Positions 52,682 through 61,013 of a stretch of 64,000 nt of DNA are shown piece after piece (within the stretch, counting starts at the first letter, position 1; every line of letters starts with the position of its first letter). The notes beneath the pieces are model-generated. The model worked only from the letters and a program-made list of their open reading frames with translations. It had not been told where the DNA came from and ran no database searches. Both the position numbers and the translations under genes were made by a program. Source of the DNA: SG8-32-3 sp964514055 (GTDB taxonomy: Archaea; Thermoproteota; Bathyarchaeia; Bathyarchaeales; Bathycorpusculaceae); the NCBI GenBank assembly GCA_964514055.1, contig CAZEPB010000005.1, positions 15,982-79,981 of the forward strand. The letters run 5' to 3'.

Positions 52682-52697
52682 GTCAAGGTTTCTTGAC
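52682..52697. promoter_or_regulatory. 16-bp operator-like palindrome, copy 2
   Basis: GTCAAGGTTTCTTGAC, identical to copy 1 except one central base, with centres 35 bp apart (over three helical turns). The pairing strongly suggests a dimeric regulator binding twice. Confidence 0.65.
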
Positions 52698-52728
52698 AAG
52701 GAACCAGACGTTCACTCCAAGCTTCAAT

Positions 52729-52740
52729 CTATATAAAAGG
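52729..52740 (-). promoter_or_regulatory. Strong TATA box upstream of the twin palindromes
   Basis: On the minus strand CCTTTTATATAG matches an archaeal BRE/TATA. Transcription would start near 52705 and place both palindromes just downstream of the start site, a repressor-like layout. A second weaker box near 52636 is an alternative. Confidence 0.4.
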
Positions 52741-52775
52741 GGGCTATAGACTGCCGTGAGCACAACAGTCTCCAC

Positions 52776-53525
52776 TCACACACTTGTTCTTTTCAAGGCT
52801 ACCATGCACCCTGCGAAGAAAACCAAACCAAAAACCAGAAGCACCAGAAAAGACAACCAAGGAAACGGCTGCCCCAAAGCCGCTGCCCGCAGCGTTTGGC
52901 TCGAATGCGTAAGAGGCAACACGTACAAGACGGCTTTCGCTGCCTCAGGCAGTTGGCTTAGGGAAAAGAAGGTGCCGCTGAGAAAGGTCATAGGCAAAAT
53001 CACTAATGTGCCGAACGTACCCATATCCTGATGCGACTTAGCCACCAGCCCAACCAGCACTCCAAGAAAAGCAAAGACAAAGCAGGAGCTAACTAAGACC
53101 AACACAAACAACGGGCTAACTATCAGCGTAGGCGAAATTATAACACCCACCACCAACAACGCAACAGAAGCAATTAAACCTCGCACTACACCAATCAAAG
53201 CTTTCCCAACCGCCAACGAAAAAAGGCTGATAGGCGACAACAAGTATTCCTCGAAACACTTATAGAAAAGACGATCCACATGCAACTTCAACCCAGCCCC
53301 ACCATAACTGCTGTTCATGGCTGTAAGAGCGATTATGCCTGGCATGACAAACGCAAGGTAACTGTAGCCTTCAAAGCTGATTCCCTGCCCCAAACCATAG
53401 CCAAACGCTACTAGATAAAGAATAGGATTAACAATGCTGGTTGCAAGCGTCCTAAGCCAGTGGCGTCTCAGAAACCTCAGGTCAACCCATAAAACCGAGT
53501 ATATATCCCTGAACACACTGAACAT
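52776..53525 (-). CDS. ABC-2 type exporter permease
   Basis: 249 residues with six membrane helices in the NodJ/DrrB pattern: YSVLWVDLRFLRRHWLRTL cytoplasmic start, VMPGIIALTAMN in the central region and MTFLSGTFFSLSQLPEA near the end, which is the ABC-2 signature. It works with the ATPase encoded immediately upstream (ATP-binding gene ends at its start). Such pairs export drugs, lipids or polysaccharides. The substrate is unknown. It ends 176 nt before the beta-helix gene. Confidence 0.87.
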   Translation of the reverse strand: MFSVFRDIYSVLWVDLRFLRRHWLRTLATSIVNPILYLVAFGYGLGQGISFEGYSYLAFVMPGIIALTAMNSSYGGAGLKLHVDRLFYKCFEEYLLSPISLFSLAVGKALIGVVRGLIASVALLVVGVIISPTLIVSPLFVLVLVSSCFVFAFLGVLVGLVAKSHQDMGTFGTLVILPMTFLSGTFFSLSQLPEAAKAVLYVLPLTHSSQTLRAAALGQPFPWLSFLVLLVFGLVFFAGCMVALKRTSV

Positions 53526-54389
53526 TTAATCATCCTCCACCTTTTGCCCAGTTTGTTCTACAAAAACATCTTCAAGGTTTGACTCCCGAATAATAATGGT
53601 TTTGACTTCAGGAGGCAAGCTTTGAACATAATTCTTCGCCGCCTCTCTGTCAGCAAAATATTGATACCGAGTTTCCTTATTGTTCACAAGAGTTTCCACA
53701 GTGACACAACCCAACTTTTGACGCAACTCCAAGGGCTTACCAAGAGCGATTAAGCCTCCCGTGTGGATTATCCCAACACGCTGACAAAGAGCCTCAGCCT
53801 CCTCAATATAATGAGTTGTAAGAAAAATCGTGGTGCCATCAAGGTGCAAACGACGTATTAACTCCCACAAACGGCGCCGTGTCTGCGCATCCAATCCTAC
53901 TGTCGGCTCATCAAGAAAAAGCACCCTAGGCTGATGCATAAGAGAACTGACAATCGACACGCGCTTCTTCATTCCTCCCGAAAGCTTCTCCACTATTCGG
54001 TTGGCGTGCTCAGTGAGCCCCACATAATCAAGCAACTCGTCAATTCTCCGCTTGCGCTCAGACGCGCCAAGGTGATGCAGGCGAGCACGAAACTCCATGT
54101 TCTCCCTCACAGTCAAATCACGATCCAAACTCAGATGCTGCTGCACCACACCTATCATTCCCTTCACCTTATCATGTTCCTTCACCACGTCAAAACTGCC
54201 TACCAACGCACGCCCCGAAGTCGGCTTAGTCAAAGTGGTCAACACACGAATAGTGGTGGTTTTGCCTGCTCCGTTTGGTCCTAAGAAACCAAATATTTCG
54301 CCAGTGTGTACGTTCAGATCTAAATCTTTAATTGCTGCTATGTCACCATATCTCTTCGTCAATTTTTCGGTTGTTATTACTTCTTCCAA
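53526..54389 (-). CDS. ABC transporter ATPase, DrrA/NodI type
   Basis: 287 residues from TTG 54389, with AGGAGGAG 8 nt upstream. Walker A is GPNGAGKTT (~36-44), the signature LSGGMKKR (~138), Walker B VLFLDEPTVGLD, and the H-loop TTHYIEEAE. The C-terminal part has the DrrA/NodI-type regulatory extension ending VFVEQTGQKVEDD. It energises the permease encoded directly downstream with no spacing. Confidence 0.9.
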   Translation of the reverse strand: MEEVITTEKLTKRYGDIAAIKDLDLNVHTGEIFGFLGPNGAGKTTTIRVLTTLTKPTSGRALVGSFDVVKEHDKVKGMIGVVQQHLSLDRDLTVRENMEFRARLHHLGASERKRRIDELLDYVGLTEHANRIVEKLSGGMKKRVSIVSSLMHQPRVLFLDEPTVGLDAQTRRRLWELIRRLHLDGTTIFLTTHYIEEAEALCQRVGIIHTGGLIALGKPLELRQKLGCVTVETLVNNKETRYQYFADREAAKNYVQSLPPEVKTIIIRESNLEDVFVEQTGQKVEDD

Positions 54390-54471
54390 TTCTGTACTCC
54401 TCCTCTGATTTACGTTTACCTGAATAGCATGAACTGCAACAGGGTGAAGCTACCTATTATACTCTAGTTAA

Positions 54472-54482
54472 TCCTTTATATC
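54472..54482 (+). promoter_or_regulatory. TATA-like box for the flavin oxidoreductase gene
   Basis: CCTTTATATCC about 45 nt upstream of TTG 54525 fits an archaeal TATA element; the GAGGGTGA ribosome site lies at 54511-54518. Confidence 0.4.
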
Positions 54483-54524
54483 CTCATACCGATAGCTTCT
54501 TTAAAGAGCTGAGGGTGAAGCGCC

Positions 54525-55493
54525 TTGAACAAAATCAAATTCGGTGTTTTCCTGCCATTTTACGCATTTAAATTTGAAGAAACAAACTCCTCAGCACATT
54601 TTGAACGTGTTCGAACTATAGTTCTGGAATGCGAACGGCTAGGATACGATTCCATATGGTTAGATGATCATTTAATGTTTGGAAAAAGTCCTGTCCTTGA
54701 ATGTTGGACAACCCTCTCAGCGCTCTCGTCCATAACCGCAAAAACAAGGCTGGGCACCATGGTGCTATGCAACTCTTTCAGAAACCCCGCTTTACTCGCC
54801 AAAATGGCAGCCACACTCGATGTCATATCAAACGGTAGGTTAGAGCTCGGCATCGGCGCGGGAGTCCAGAAAGACGAGCATACCGCTTACGGCGCACCCT
54901 TCCTCGAGCCACGTGACAGAATAGGTAGAATGAAAGAAGCCGTGGAAATAATGAAGAAACTGTGGACCGAAGAAAAAGCAAGCTACACCGGAAAACATTA
55001 CAGAATAAACGAAGCCGTTTGCGAGCCTAAACCCGTGCAGAAGCCACATCCGCCCATAACAATTGGAGGCAGCGGAGAAAAACTCACGTTGAAAGTGACC
55101 GCACAACACGCAGACCGATGCGACTGGGGATACGTGCCATCCTTAGAACTGTATAAACACAAACTAAACGTTTTGGAAAACCACTGCAAAGCCGTGGGCA
55201 GAAACTTTCACGAAATAGAGAAGTCATGCTGGCTTGGCGGCCAGATATTCATTGCCTCAAATCGAAAAGAACTTGACGAAAAAGTTTTGCGGTTGAAGCC
55301 GAAGAATGTTTCCTTGAAAGATTTTAAGAAACTTAATTTCATAGCCACTCCGGATGAATGCAGACAGAAAATACGGCAGTACACAAGTTTGGGTGTAACG
55401 TACTTTATGCTGTTTTTTGGAGACCTCCCGAGTGTGAGTGGCGTGAGACGTTTCGCCAAAGCAGTTGTTAAGGCGATGAAATCCACTGACTAA
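54525..55493 (+). CDS. LLM-class F420/FMN-dependent oxidoreductase
   Basis: 322 residues from TTG with GAGGGTGA upstream. It is a luciferase-like (beta/alpha)8 barrel: KFGVFLPFYAF, DSIWLDDHL, LGTMVLCNSFRNPALLAK, and GRLELGIGAGVQKDEH. Archaeal members commonly use coenzyme F420 to oxidise or reduce alcohols or coenzyme-linked carbons. The substrate is not predictable. It is monocistronic and divergent from the ABC transporter. Confidence 0.87.
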   Translation: MNKIKFGVFLPFYAFKFEETNSSAHFERVRTIVLECERLGYDSIWLDDHLMFGKSPVLECWTTLSALSSITAKTRLGTMVLCNSFRNPALLAKMAATLDVISNGRLELGIGAGVQKDEHTAYGAPFLEPRDRIGRMKEAVEIMKKLWTEEKASYTGKHYRINEAVCEPKPVQKPHPPITIGGSGEKLTLKVTAQHADRCDWGYVPSLELYKHKLNVLENHCKAVGRNFHEIEKSCWLGGQIFIASNRKELDEKVLRLKPKNVSLKDFKKLNFIATPDECRQKIRQYTSLGVTYFMLFFGDLPSVSGVRRFAKAVVKAMKSTD

Positions 55494-55605
55494 AGCATAA
55501 ATTAGGGCTGAAAGTGCCTGTGACTGTTGGCATAAAAGTTGCGATTTAATGTTTATTCTAAAAAAGAGAGAAGAATTGTTAGTAAAGCTGCGTCTAGGTA
55601 CAGGG

Positions 55606-55887
55606 TTAGCTGGTCAGTTCTTCAACTTCTTTTTTGCCTTCGGCTAATTCTTTTTCCTGCTGTTTGTCGTTCATCAACAGCAGAGTCTGGAATTCTCCGA
55701 CATGCGCTTTTTCTTCTCGAGCTATGTCCAGCAGAATCATCTTTATGTGCTTGTTCTCGGTTAACGCTGCCATCTGCTCGTAAAGGTTCACAGCATCCAA
55801 CTCGGCGATGATTGCTGCTCTAAGTATTTCTTTGTTCAAATCTTCTTTCTTTATTCTTTCAAGATTTATCGGAATTTTCGACAACAA
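55606..55887 (-). CDS. Single-repeat ferritin-like protein
   Basis: 93 residues starting at TTG, with AGGAG upstream. LRAAIIAELDAVNLYEQMAAL supplies the Glu of a ferritin-like helix and IAREEKAHVGEFQTL the E-x-x-H pair, the half-ferritin (two-helix) form that dimerises to complete a di-iron centre, similar to encapsulated ferritin-like proteins. No encapsulin shell gene is seen in this window. It probably detoxifies peroxide or stores iron. It is separated from the metal-cluster operon by 80 nt. Confidence 0.8.
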   Translation of the reverse strand: MLSKIPINLERIKKEDLNKEILRAAIIAELDAVNLYEQMAALTENKHIKMILLDIAREEKAHVGEFQTLLLMNDKQQEKELAEGKKEVEELTS

Positions 55888-55968
55888 ATTTCTTCAACTC
55901 CTTTCTTTGAAAAGCATCATAAGAGTACATAGTTCGAATAGAAAAAGGTTAACGTGCAAGTTTTGGGT

Positions 55969-56940
55969 TTAGGATTGGTTGTCGTCAGTTTTTACTGGTA
56001 ATTTTCTCAGGTAGTATGTGTTTCCTTCATATTCAAGTTCTACCAATTTGTTTTCACACAGAAGTTTCTCGACAACTTGCCAATCCGCATCAGCCTTCTT
56101 TAAAAGTTTTTTAACTGCTTCCTCGCGCATAGGATGCACAGCTGTTATACTCAGCAAATCCTCTTCAGCGTTTCCAGTAAAGGCAAAAGCATTTCCCTCA
56201 TAACCCATCAAATATTCAACTCTGTTAGCTCCAAGCGTTTTGGAAAAGGCTTGAAAAGCAGCGTTCAGTACGTCTTCCTTGGCTCGTTTAACCCAATTTT
56301 CTGCTGGCGGTCTTGTCGGAATCGCAATGTATGCCTTGTTCAGCCTTTTCAGCTCTGCTAGGAACTTAGCTATCTTTACGAATTCGTCTCCGTAGTCTAT
56401 GTTTCCTATGAGCATGGTTTCACTGACAACTGTTCCTCGAAACTCCTCTGTAAACTCCCGTATGCCTTCCAAAACCATGTTTAATCTTAAGTCTTTGTGA
56501 GGTCTGTTCACTTTCCGCCATAAACCTTCGCTGACGGCGTCCACCTTAAAAGAGACAAAATCCGCTTTTCGCAAATCTTCTTTCATATCGTCCTGCCAAA
56601 GTAGTGAAGCATTGGTTATGACAGCTGTTGGCAGTCCTGTTTGCTTTAAAGATGATATTTCCTTAGATAGGTTAAGGTCTAAAGTTGGTTCTCCATCTGG
56701 CACGAAAGTAAGATAATCAATTCTTTCGTTTCTCACGGTGGCTTCATCGATTTTCCTTCTAACCACTCTCAGAAGGTCTTCGGGTTTGTAGAAAGCTCGC
56801 CTGTCAACAGTGATATTGCGGGTTTTTCCCACCTGGCAGTAGACGCAGGAATACGAGCAGTTTTTTGGTGGAATATTATTTATTCCTAAACTTCTTCCCA
56901 GACGTCTTGATGGAACTGGACCGAAAGCGAGTGTTTTCAT
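55969..56940 (-). CDS. Radical SAM protein of the COG0731-like group
   Basis: About 323 residues from ATG 56940, the family-typical start MKTLAFGPVPSRRLG; ATG 56958 overlaps the upstream gene and is an alternative. CSYSCVYC is the C-x3-C-x2-C motif for the 4Fe-4S cluster that cleaves SAM, and FVPDGEPTLD is the GEP motif. The C-terminal ~70 residues resemble a winged-helix-like extension (LLSITAVHPMREEAVKKLL). It is the last gene of the metal-cluster operon, so a role in cofactor maturation is inferred. Confidence 0.85.
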   Translation of the reverse strand: MKTLAFGPVPSRRLGRSLGINNIPPKNCSYSCVYCQVGKTRNITVDRRAFYKPEDLLRVVRRKIDEATVRNERIDYLTFVPDGEPTLDLNLSKEISSLKQTGLPTAVITNASLLWQDDMKEDLRKADFVSFKVDAVSEGLWRKVNRPHKDLRLNMVLEGIREFTEEFRGTVVSETMLIGNIDYGDEFVKIAKFLAELKRLNKAYIAIPTRPPAENWVKRAKEDVLNAAFQAFSKTLGANRVEYLMGYEGNAFAFTGNAEEDLLSITAVHPMREEAVKKLLKKADADWQVVEKLLCENKLVELEYEGNTYYLRKLPVKTDDNQS

Positions 56941-56950
56941 GTCTTGCAAA

Positions 56951-57826
56951 TTAGCCATTTCCGAGATTAAAAGAATCTTTACAACTTTTCCAGATGTTTT
57001 CAATTTCTTTTGCAACATCGCTCTCTGGAGAATATTCTATGATAGTTTTCCCGTTGACCATGGCTTCTGTAACTTGTGGGTTAAAGGGAATTCTGCCAAC
57101 AACTTCTATGCTGTTTTCTTTACAGAACTTCAAAATTTTTTCAGTGTTATCGTTGTTTATGTCGTGCATGTTTACGCAGACAAGGGGCGTAACACTGAAA
57201 TGCTCTAGCAGTTGTAGTGCCCTTTGAAGGTCGTGGATTCCAGACATGGTTGGTTCAGTAACTACCAAACCAACGTCGACACCTGTGACCGATGCTATTA
57301 CAGGACAGCCAATTCCAGGTGGACCATCTATTATGATTAAGTCGCTGTTCTCCTTTTCGGATAGTATCCTAGCGTTCTGTCTGACCAAAGTGACCAGTTT
57401 TCCTGAATTTGCTTCGCCTGGACTAAGCAAGGCATGCGCCATGAAGCCGTATTTCGTCTTTGACATGTAAGCATAACCAGAAACGCGTTCAGTCATAGTT
57501 ATTGCATCCGCTGGACAAATGGCGGCGCAGACGCCGCATCCTTCGCAAGCAATAGGGTCAACTTCGATGGCTTCGGTTATGGCATCGAATCTGCATTTTT
57601 CTCTGCAGAAACCGCAGTTGTCACACTTTGTTTTGTCGATAACGGCGAGCTTTGAGCCTTTAAACTCTTGCGTTTTAATCACTTCAGGATGTAACAGCAT
57701 GTGAAGGTCTGGCGCGTCAACATCGCAGTCTGCGAGAACAGCGTTTCTTGCTAAAACAGCTAAGGAAGCAGTTATTGTTGTTTTACCGGTGCCGCCCTTG
57801 CCGCTTAAAATTGTTAACTGTTTCAT
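56951..57826 (-). CDS. MinD-family ATPase with inserted ferredoxin domain (B)
   Basis: 291 residues. The N-terminus ILSGKGGTGKTTITA is the deviant Walker A; residues ~60-115 hold two 4Fe-4S motifs (CDNCGFCREKC, CEGCGVCAAIC), then GPPGIGCP and TEPTMSGIHDL continue the ATPase. This COG1149-like arrangement is found in nitrogenase-maturation-like and ORP-type operons and is thought to use ATP to place or deliver Fe-S or heterometal clusters. It overlaps the next ATPase gene by 4 nt. Confidence 0.88.
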   Translation of the reverse strand: MKQLTILSGKGGTGKTTITASLAVLARNAVLADCDVDAPDLHMLLHPEVIKTQEFKGSKLAVIDKTKCDNCGFCREKCRFDAITEAIEVDPIACEGCGVCAAICPADAITMTERVSGYAYMSKTKYGFMAHALLSPGEANSGKLVTLVRQNARILSEKENSDLIIIDGPPGIGCPVIASVTGVDVGLVVTEPTMSGIHDLQRALQLLEHFSVTPLVCVNMHDINNDNTEKILKFCKENSIEVVGRIPFNPQVTEAMVNGKTIIEYSPESDVAKEIENIWKSCKDSFNLGNG

Positions 57827-58659
57827 TCTTCAACAAGCTCCCTTATTTTGTTAAAAAGTGTCTGAAATTTTTCTTTCCATTCGGGCATTTCTAGGCTGAA
57901 TGGGACACCTTTTGAATAAAGTTCGGCTATTTTTCTTTGGTAGGGAATTTCCAGCAGTATGGGGATGTTCTCTTCTTTGCAATATGTGTAAACTTTTTTG
58001 TCGCCTATACCTGCACGGTTAACGACGACCGCAAAAGGAACTTTCATTTTTCTCAAAACTTGCACGGTTATTTTCAAATCGTGCAAACCAAAAGGGGTAG
58101 GTTCTGTTACAAGAACGCAGAAATCGCTTTCTCTAACTGTTTCTATAACAGGACAGGAAGTTCCGACGGGAGCATCAATAATCACGTTTTTGTTGTTTAC
58201 GATTTGCTTTTTAACTGCTTTTATAAGTGGAACAGCCATTGGTTCGCCAACGTCAAGTTCTCCGTAAACAAGTTCCACATTTCCTGCCGAGCCAAATCTC
58301 AATGCTCCAATTCTACGCTCTTCTTCTGTAATCGCCTGTCTGGGGCAAGCTAGGGTGCATCCGCCGCAACTGTGACAAAGCTCTGGAAAAAACAGGATTT
58401 TTTCTGGGCTGGCGAATAGGGCGTTGTATTGGCAGAACTTGGCGCATTCTCCGCAATGCAAACATAGTTCTTCGTTTATATGGGGAACCAAAACGTAAAC
58501 TGGTTCCGTGCTATGCATTTCGGGATGTAAAAGTAAATGTGCATTCGGCTCCTCAACGTCGCAGTCAAGAAGTTGAACGTTGCCTACTGAAAGCGCCATG
58601 TTTACGGCTACTGATGTTTTTCCAGTTCCACCCTTTCCACTAGCAACCGACATTATCAT
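57823..58659 (-). CDS. MinD-family ATPase with inserted ferredoxin domain (A)
   Basis: 278 residues, a paralog of the gene just downstream. SVASGKGGTGKTSVAVN is Walker A, CLHCGECAKFC and CHSCGGCTLAC are the two 4Fe-4S motifs, and TEPTPFGLHDL is the MinD-type segment. The two ATPases probably form a heterodimer, as the paired ORP-operon ATPases of sulfate reducers are thought to do. The stop overlaps the next ATPase gene start. Confidence 0.88.
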   Translation of the reverse strand: MIMSVASGKGGTGKTSVAVNMALSVGNVQLLDCDVEEPNAHLLLHPEMHSTEPVYVLVPHINEELCLHCGECAKFCQYNALFASPEKILFFPELCHSCGGCTLACPRQAITEEERRIGALRFGSAGNVELVYGELDVGEPMAVPLIKAVKKQIVNNKNVIIDAPVGTSCPVIETVRESDFCVLVTEPTPFGLHDLKITVQVLRKMKVPFAVVVNRAGIGDKKVYTYCKEENIPILLEIPYQRKIAELYSKGVPFSLEMPEWKEKFQTLFNKIRELVEE

Positions 58660-58707
58660 CTACATACCCTCAAAAAAAGATTCGTGAAAAACTTTGGAAA
58701 CTCCCGT

Positions 58708-59196
58708 CTATATCTCTAAGCGACCCCTCAGTTTCTCGTACTCAGCGATAGCCTTTCGCAGCGTTCTTATTGAAAGCGTGGTGCAGTCAAGCTTCGCCTT
58801 TGGTAAACCTCCAAGCTCCGTCAATATGTCGTCCCCTGTCATCTTTTTTGCCTGATCAATAGTTTTGCCTTTCAAGAGCGTGGTCATCGCAGACGCTGAA
58901 GAGGCTGAGCCTGGGCACCCCAAATAGAAGAACTTGGCGTCTTCTATTACGTTTTTTTCGTTAATTTTCAAGTATAGTTTTATGAGGTCGCCGCATGAAC
59001 CGAGAAAGGTCGTGACCACAGTGGGGTTCTCCAGTTTTCCTACGTTAACGTTGTTCACGTAAAACTCGATGGCTTTGTTGGAATAACCTGACTCCATCAT
59101 CAAGTTCAGTTCTTCTTCCGAAAGTTTCCTTGACGTCTTTTCACCTCCAAAACCACAGTCACCACGTTCAGCTTCCACGTTAATGGTGATGGGCAT
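58708..59196 (-). CDS. IscU/NifU-like iron-sulfur scaffold
   Basis: About 162 residues from ATG 59196, which has AAGGGTG upstream and overlaps the NifX-like gene by 17 nt. FLGSCGDLIKLYL, YLGCPGSASSASAM and KLDCTTLSIRTL supply the three Cys of an IscU/NifU-N scaffold. An extra Cys lies in DCGFGGEK near the start. It would assemble or pass Fe-S clusters to the MinD ATPases or NifX-like proteins encoded beside it. Calling it an ORP-operon scaffold is inference from context. Confidence 0.85.
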   Translation of the reverse strand: MPITINVEAERGDCGFGGEKTSRKLSEEELNLMMESGYSNKAIEFYVNNVNVGKLENPTVVTTFLGSCGDLIKLYLKINEKNVIEDAKFFYLGCPGSASSASAMTTLLKGKTIDQAKKMTGDDILTELGGLPKAKLDCTTLSIRTLRKAIAEYEKLRGRLEI

Positions 59197-59554
59197 GCTG
59201 GCACCCTTCTGTGAGCTCTTGAAGCTTATCATCTTTGTAAGCTGCAATCACTTCGCCAACCGTATTTGCGTTGGCTCTCAGTACCGCAACCCCTGCACTT
59301 TGGAAAGTGTTTAGACCCCTCGGACCCATGCCATAGACTATGATAGCGTTTGGTTGCAACCCCAAAATGTGATCATGAGTGTAGCCCCTTCCTCCAGCAT
59401 GCTCGCCAACATTTGGGACAGCCTTAACGTTCACGACGTCTCCCTTGTCGTTTAGGTCGACAACAGCGAAGTTAGGTGCTCTTCCGAAATGCTCTGCTAA
59501 AGTTGCTTTCAAACCTTCTTGACCGATTGTAGGAACTATTACTCTCTCTGACAA
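59180..59554 (-). CDS. NifX/NifB-C-type metal-cluster-binding protein
   Basis: 124 residues of the dinitrogenase-cofactor (NifX/ORP) family: VIVPTIGQEGLKATLAEHFGRAP, then GEHAGGRGYTHDHILGL and GPRGLNTFQSAG. It ends GCQHAHHH, a His-rich tail that could bind a metal. Such domains carry cluster cofactors such as the Mo-Cu centre of the Desulfovibrio orange protein. Two copies of the family are present in this operon. No nitrogenase genes are seen. Confidence 0.87.
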   Translation of the reverse strand: MSERVIVPTIGQEGLKATLAEHFGRAPNFAVVDLNDKGDVVNVKAVPNVGEHAGGRGYTHDHILGLQPNAIIVYGMGPRGLNTFQSAGVAVLRANANTVGEVIAAYKDDKLQELTEGCQHAHHH

Positions 59555-59604
59555 TCACTCACCTCCATTCTCTGGCTGATGTGTCTCTTCAAAGTTAAAA
59601 TTGT

Positions 59605-60003
59605 CTAAGATCTCCATGCTCCTCGACCGCCTCCTCTACCCCCCATGCCGAAATGACCTCCAACAGTAGGTGAACCAGTTTTCTTAAATTCTCCTCTCTT
59701 GAACTTCTCAATGGCTTCTTTCACAGTTCCGAAAGCACCTGTCACGATTTCTATGCCAGCAGCCGACAACGCTCCGAAAGCGTTAGGTCCAACGTTTCCG
59801 GTTATAAGTAGCTTCACACCTTTGTTTGCGATTGTTTGTGCTGCTTGAATTCCTGCACCGCCTGTTGCACCAGCAGCCGTGTTTGGAATGGCTTCAAACT
59901 GCATGGTTTCAGAATCTACTATTACAAGGTAGGAGCATCTGCCGAATCGGGGGTCTATCTGCGCGTCTAAACTGGCTGCAGTCGCGGTTACACATATTTT
60001 CAT
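59605..60003 (-). CDS. NifX-type metal-cluster-binding protein
   Basis: 132 residues, second member of the same family: DAQIDPRFGRCSYLVIVD, GATGGAGIQAAQTI and GNVGPNAFGALSAAGIEI. The C-terminal ~25 residues are Gly/Arg-rich. It lies between the Mrp ATPase and the other NifX-like gene, and is the nearest match here to the ORP protein itself, which has one such domain. The cluster it might bind is not known. Confidence 0.87.
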   Translation of the reverse strand: MKICVTATAASLDAQIDPRFGRCSYLVIVDSETMQFEAIPNTAAGATGGAGIQAAQTIANKGVKLLITGNVGPNAFGALSAAGIEIVTGAFGTVKEAIEKFKRGEFKKTGSPTVGGHFGMGGRGGGRGAWRS

Positions 60004-60018
60004 TTTACATCAACTCCA

Positions 60019-60936
60019 TTACGTAACTTTCAAGAATTGCTTAATTTTCATGACTATTTCGGCGAAAGCCTTGACGGCTGGAGAAGCTGGGTTTTCAGCG
60101 ACAAAAGGAATCCCACGATCAGAATCAACGCAAATCGCGGGGTCTATAGGAATTTTTCCCAAGTACGGAACCGATAAATCTTTTGCTATTCTTTTTCCTC
60201 CGCCAGTTTTGAAAATGTCAAGCGCGGCGCCACATTCGGGGCACACAAAACCACTCATGTTCTCGATTATGCCTATTACAGGAACACCTAGTTGCTTGGC
60301 GAATGAAATGGCTTTCTTGACAACAGCTTGTGAGACTTCTGAAGGCATAGTCACTATTATCACGCCGTCAATGTCTGGAATCAACTGCATAACGCTTAAT
60401 GGTTCGTCACCAGTGCCAGGTGGGAGGTCAACGAACAGAAAATCAAGTTCACCCCAAGCGATGTCGGATAAGAATTGTTGGATAACCCTCATTTTCAAGG
60501 GTCCACGCCAAATCACTGGTGCCTCATCACTTGGAAGTAAGAAATCCATTGAAACAACCTTGAGTCCATGCTGACCTGTAACAGGAAAAAGCATTCCTGC
60601 TGGTCCGCCTATAAGCTTCTGTCCTTTTAAGCCCAGCATTTTCGGCACGCAGGGTCCATGAATGTCTGCGTCGAGAACACCGACTTTATCCGTATGCCCT
60701 TGTAATGCGAAGGCAACGGCAAGATTTACGGTGACTGTGCTCTTTCCAACTCCGCCCTTACCGCTTATAACTGCTATCTTGTGTTTAATTTTGCTCATTT
60801 TCAGCCTTAGCCTTTGCTCCTGTTCCGCCGCTGCTCTCTTCCGTTCGTTATGCGCGTTGGACTTCGAACTCGATTTTGCTTTTAGATCACCTTTGCTTTT
60901 TTCTACTTGTTTCTCAGTGTCCATCATCGGCTTCAC
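60019..60936 (-). CDS. Mrp/NBP35-family Fe-S cluster carrier ATPase
   Basis: 305 residues (nearby ATG codons could shorten the start by a few residues). A basic, charged N-terminal extension of ~50 residues is followed by VISGKGGVGKSTVTVN (Walker A), SMDFLLP, and LFVDLPPGTGDE. FVCPECGA provides the C-x2-C that binds a bridging 4Fe-4S cluster in the dimer, as in ApbC/Ind1. It is the first gene of the metal-cluster operon. It should carry Fe-S clusters and hydrolyse ATP. Confidence 0.9.
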   Translation of the reverse strand: MKPMMDTEKQVEKSKGDLKAKSSSKSNAHNERKRAAAEQEQRLRLKMSKIKHKIAVISGKGGVGKSTVTVNLAVAFALQGHTDKVGVLDADIHGPCVPKMLGLKGQKLIGGPAGMLFPVTGQHGLKVVSMDFLLPSDEAPVIWRGPLKMRVIQQFLSDIAWGELDFLFVDLPPGTGDEPLSVMQLIPDIDGVIIVTMPSEVSQAVVKKAISFAKQLGVPVIGIIENMSGFVCPECGAALDIFKTGGGKRIAKDLSVPYLGKIPIDPAICVDSDRGIPFVAENPASPAVKAFAEIVMKIKQFLKVT

Positions 60937-60985
60937 CGTTTCATGAAGAAATAGTTTAATACATAAACCTTATTAATACTTTCCG

Positions 60986-60993
60986 TTTATAAA
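60986..60993 (+). promoter_or_regulatory. TATA-like box between divergent Mrp and Lrp-type genes
   Basis: TTTATAAA lies 21-28 nt upstream of TTG 61014, the correct distance for a nearly leaderless transcript of the regulator. It is symmetric, so it could also contribute to the Mrp operon promoter. Confidence 0.45.
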
Positions 60994-61013
60994 CTAAACT
61001 GAGGCGTAGCTGT

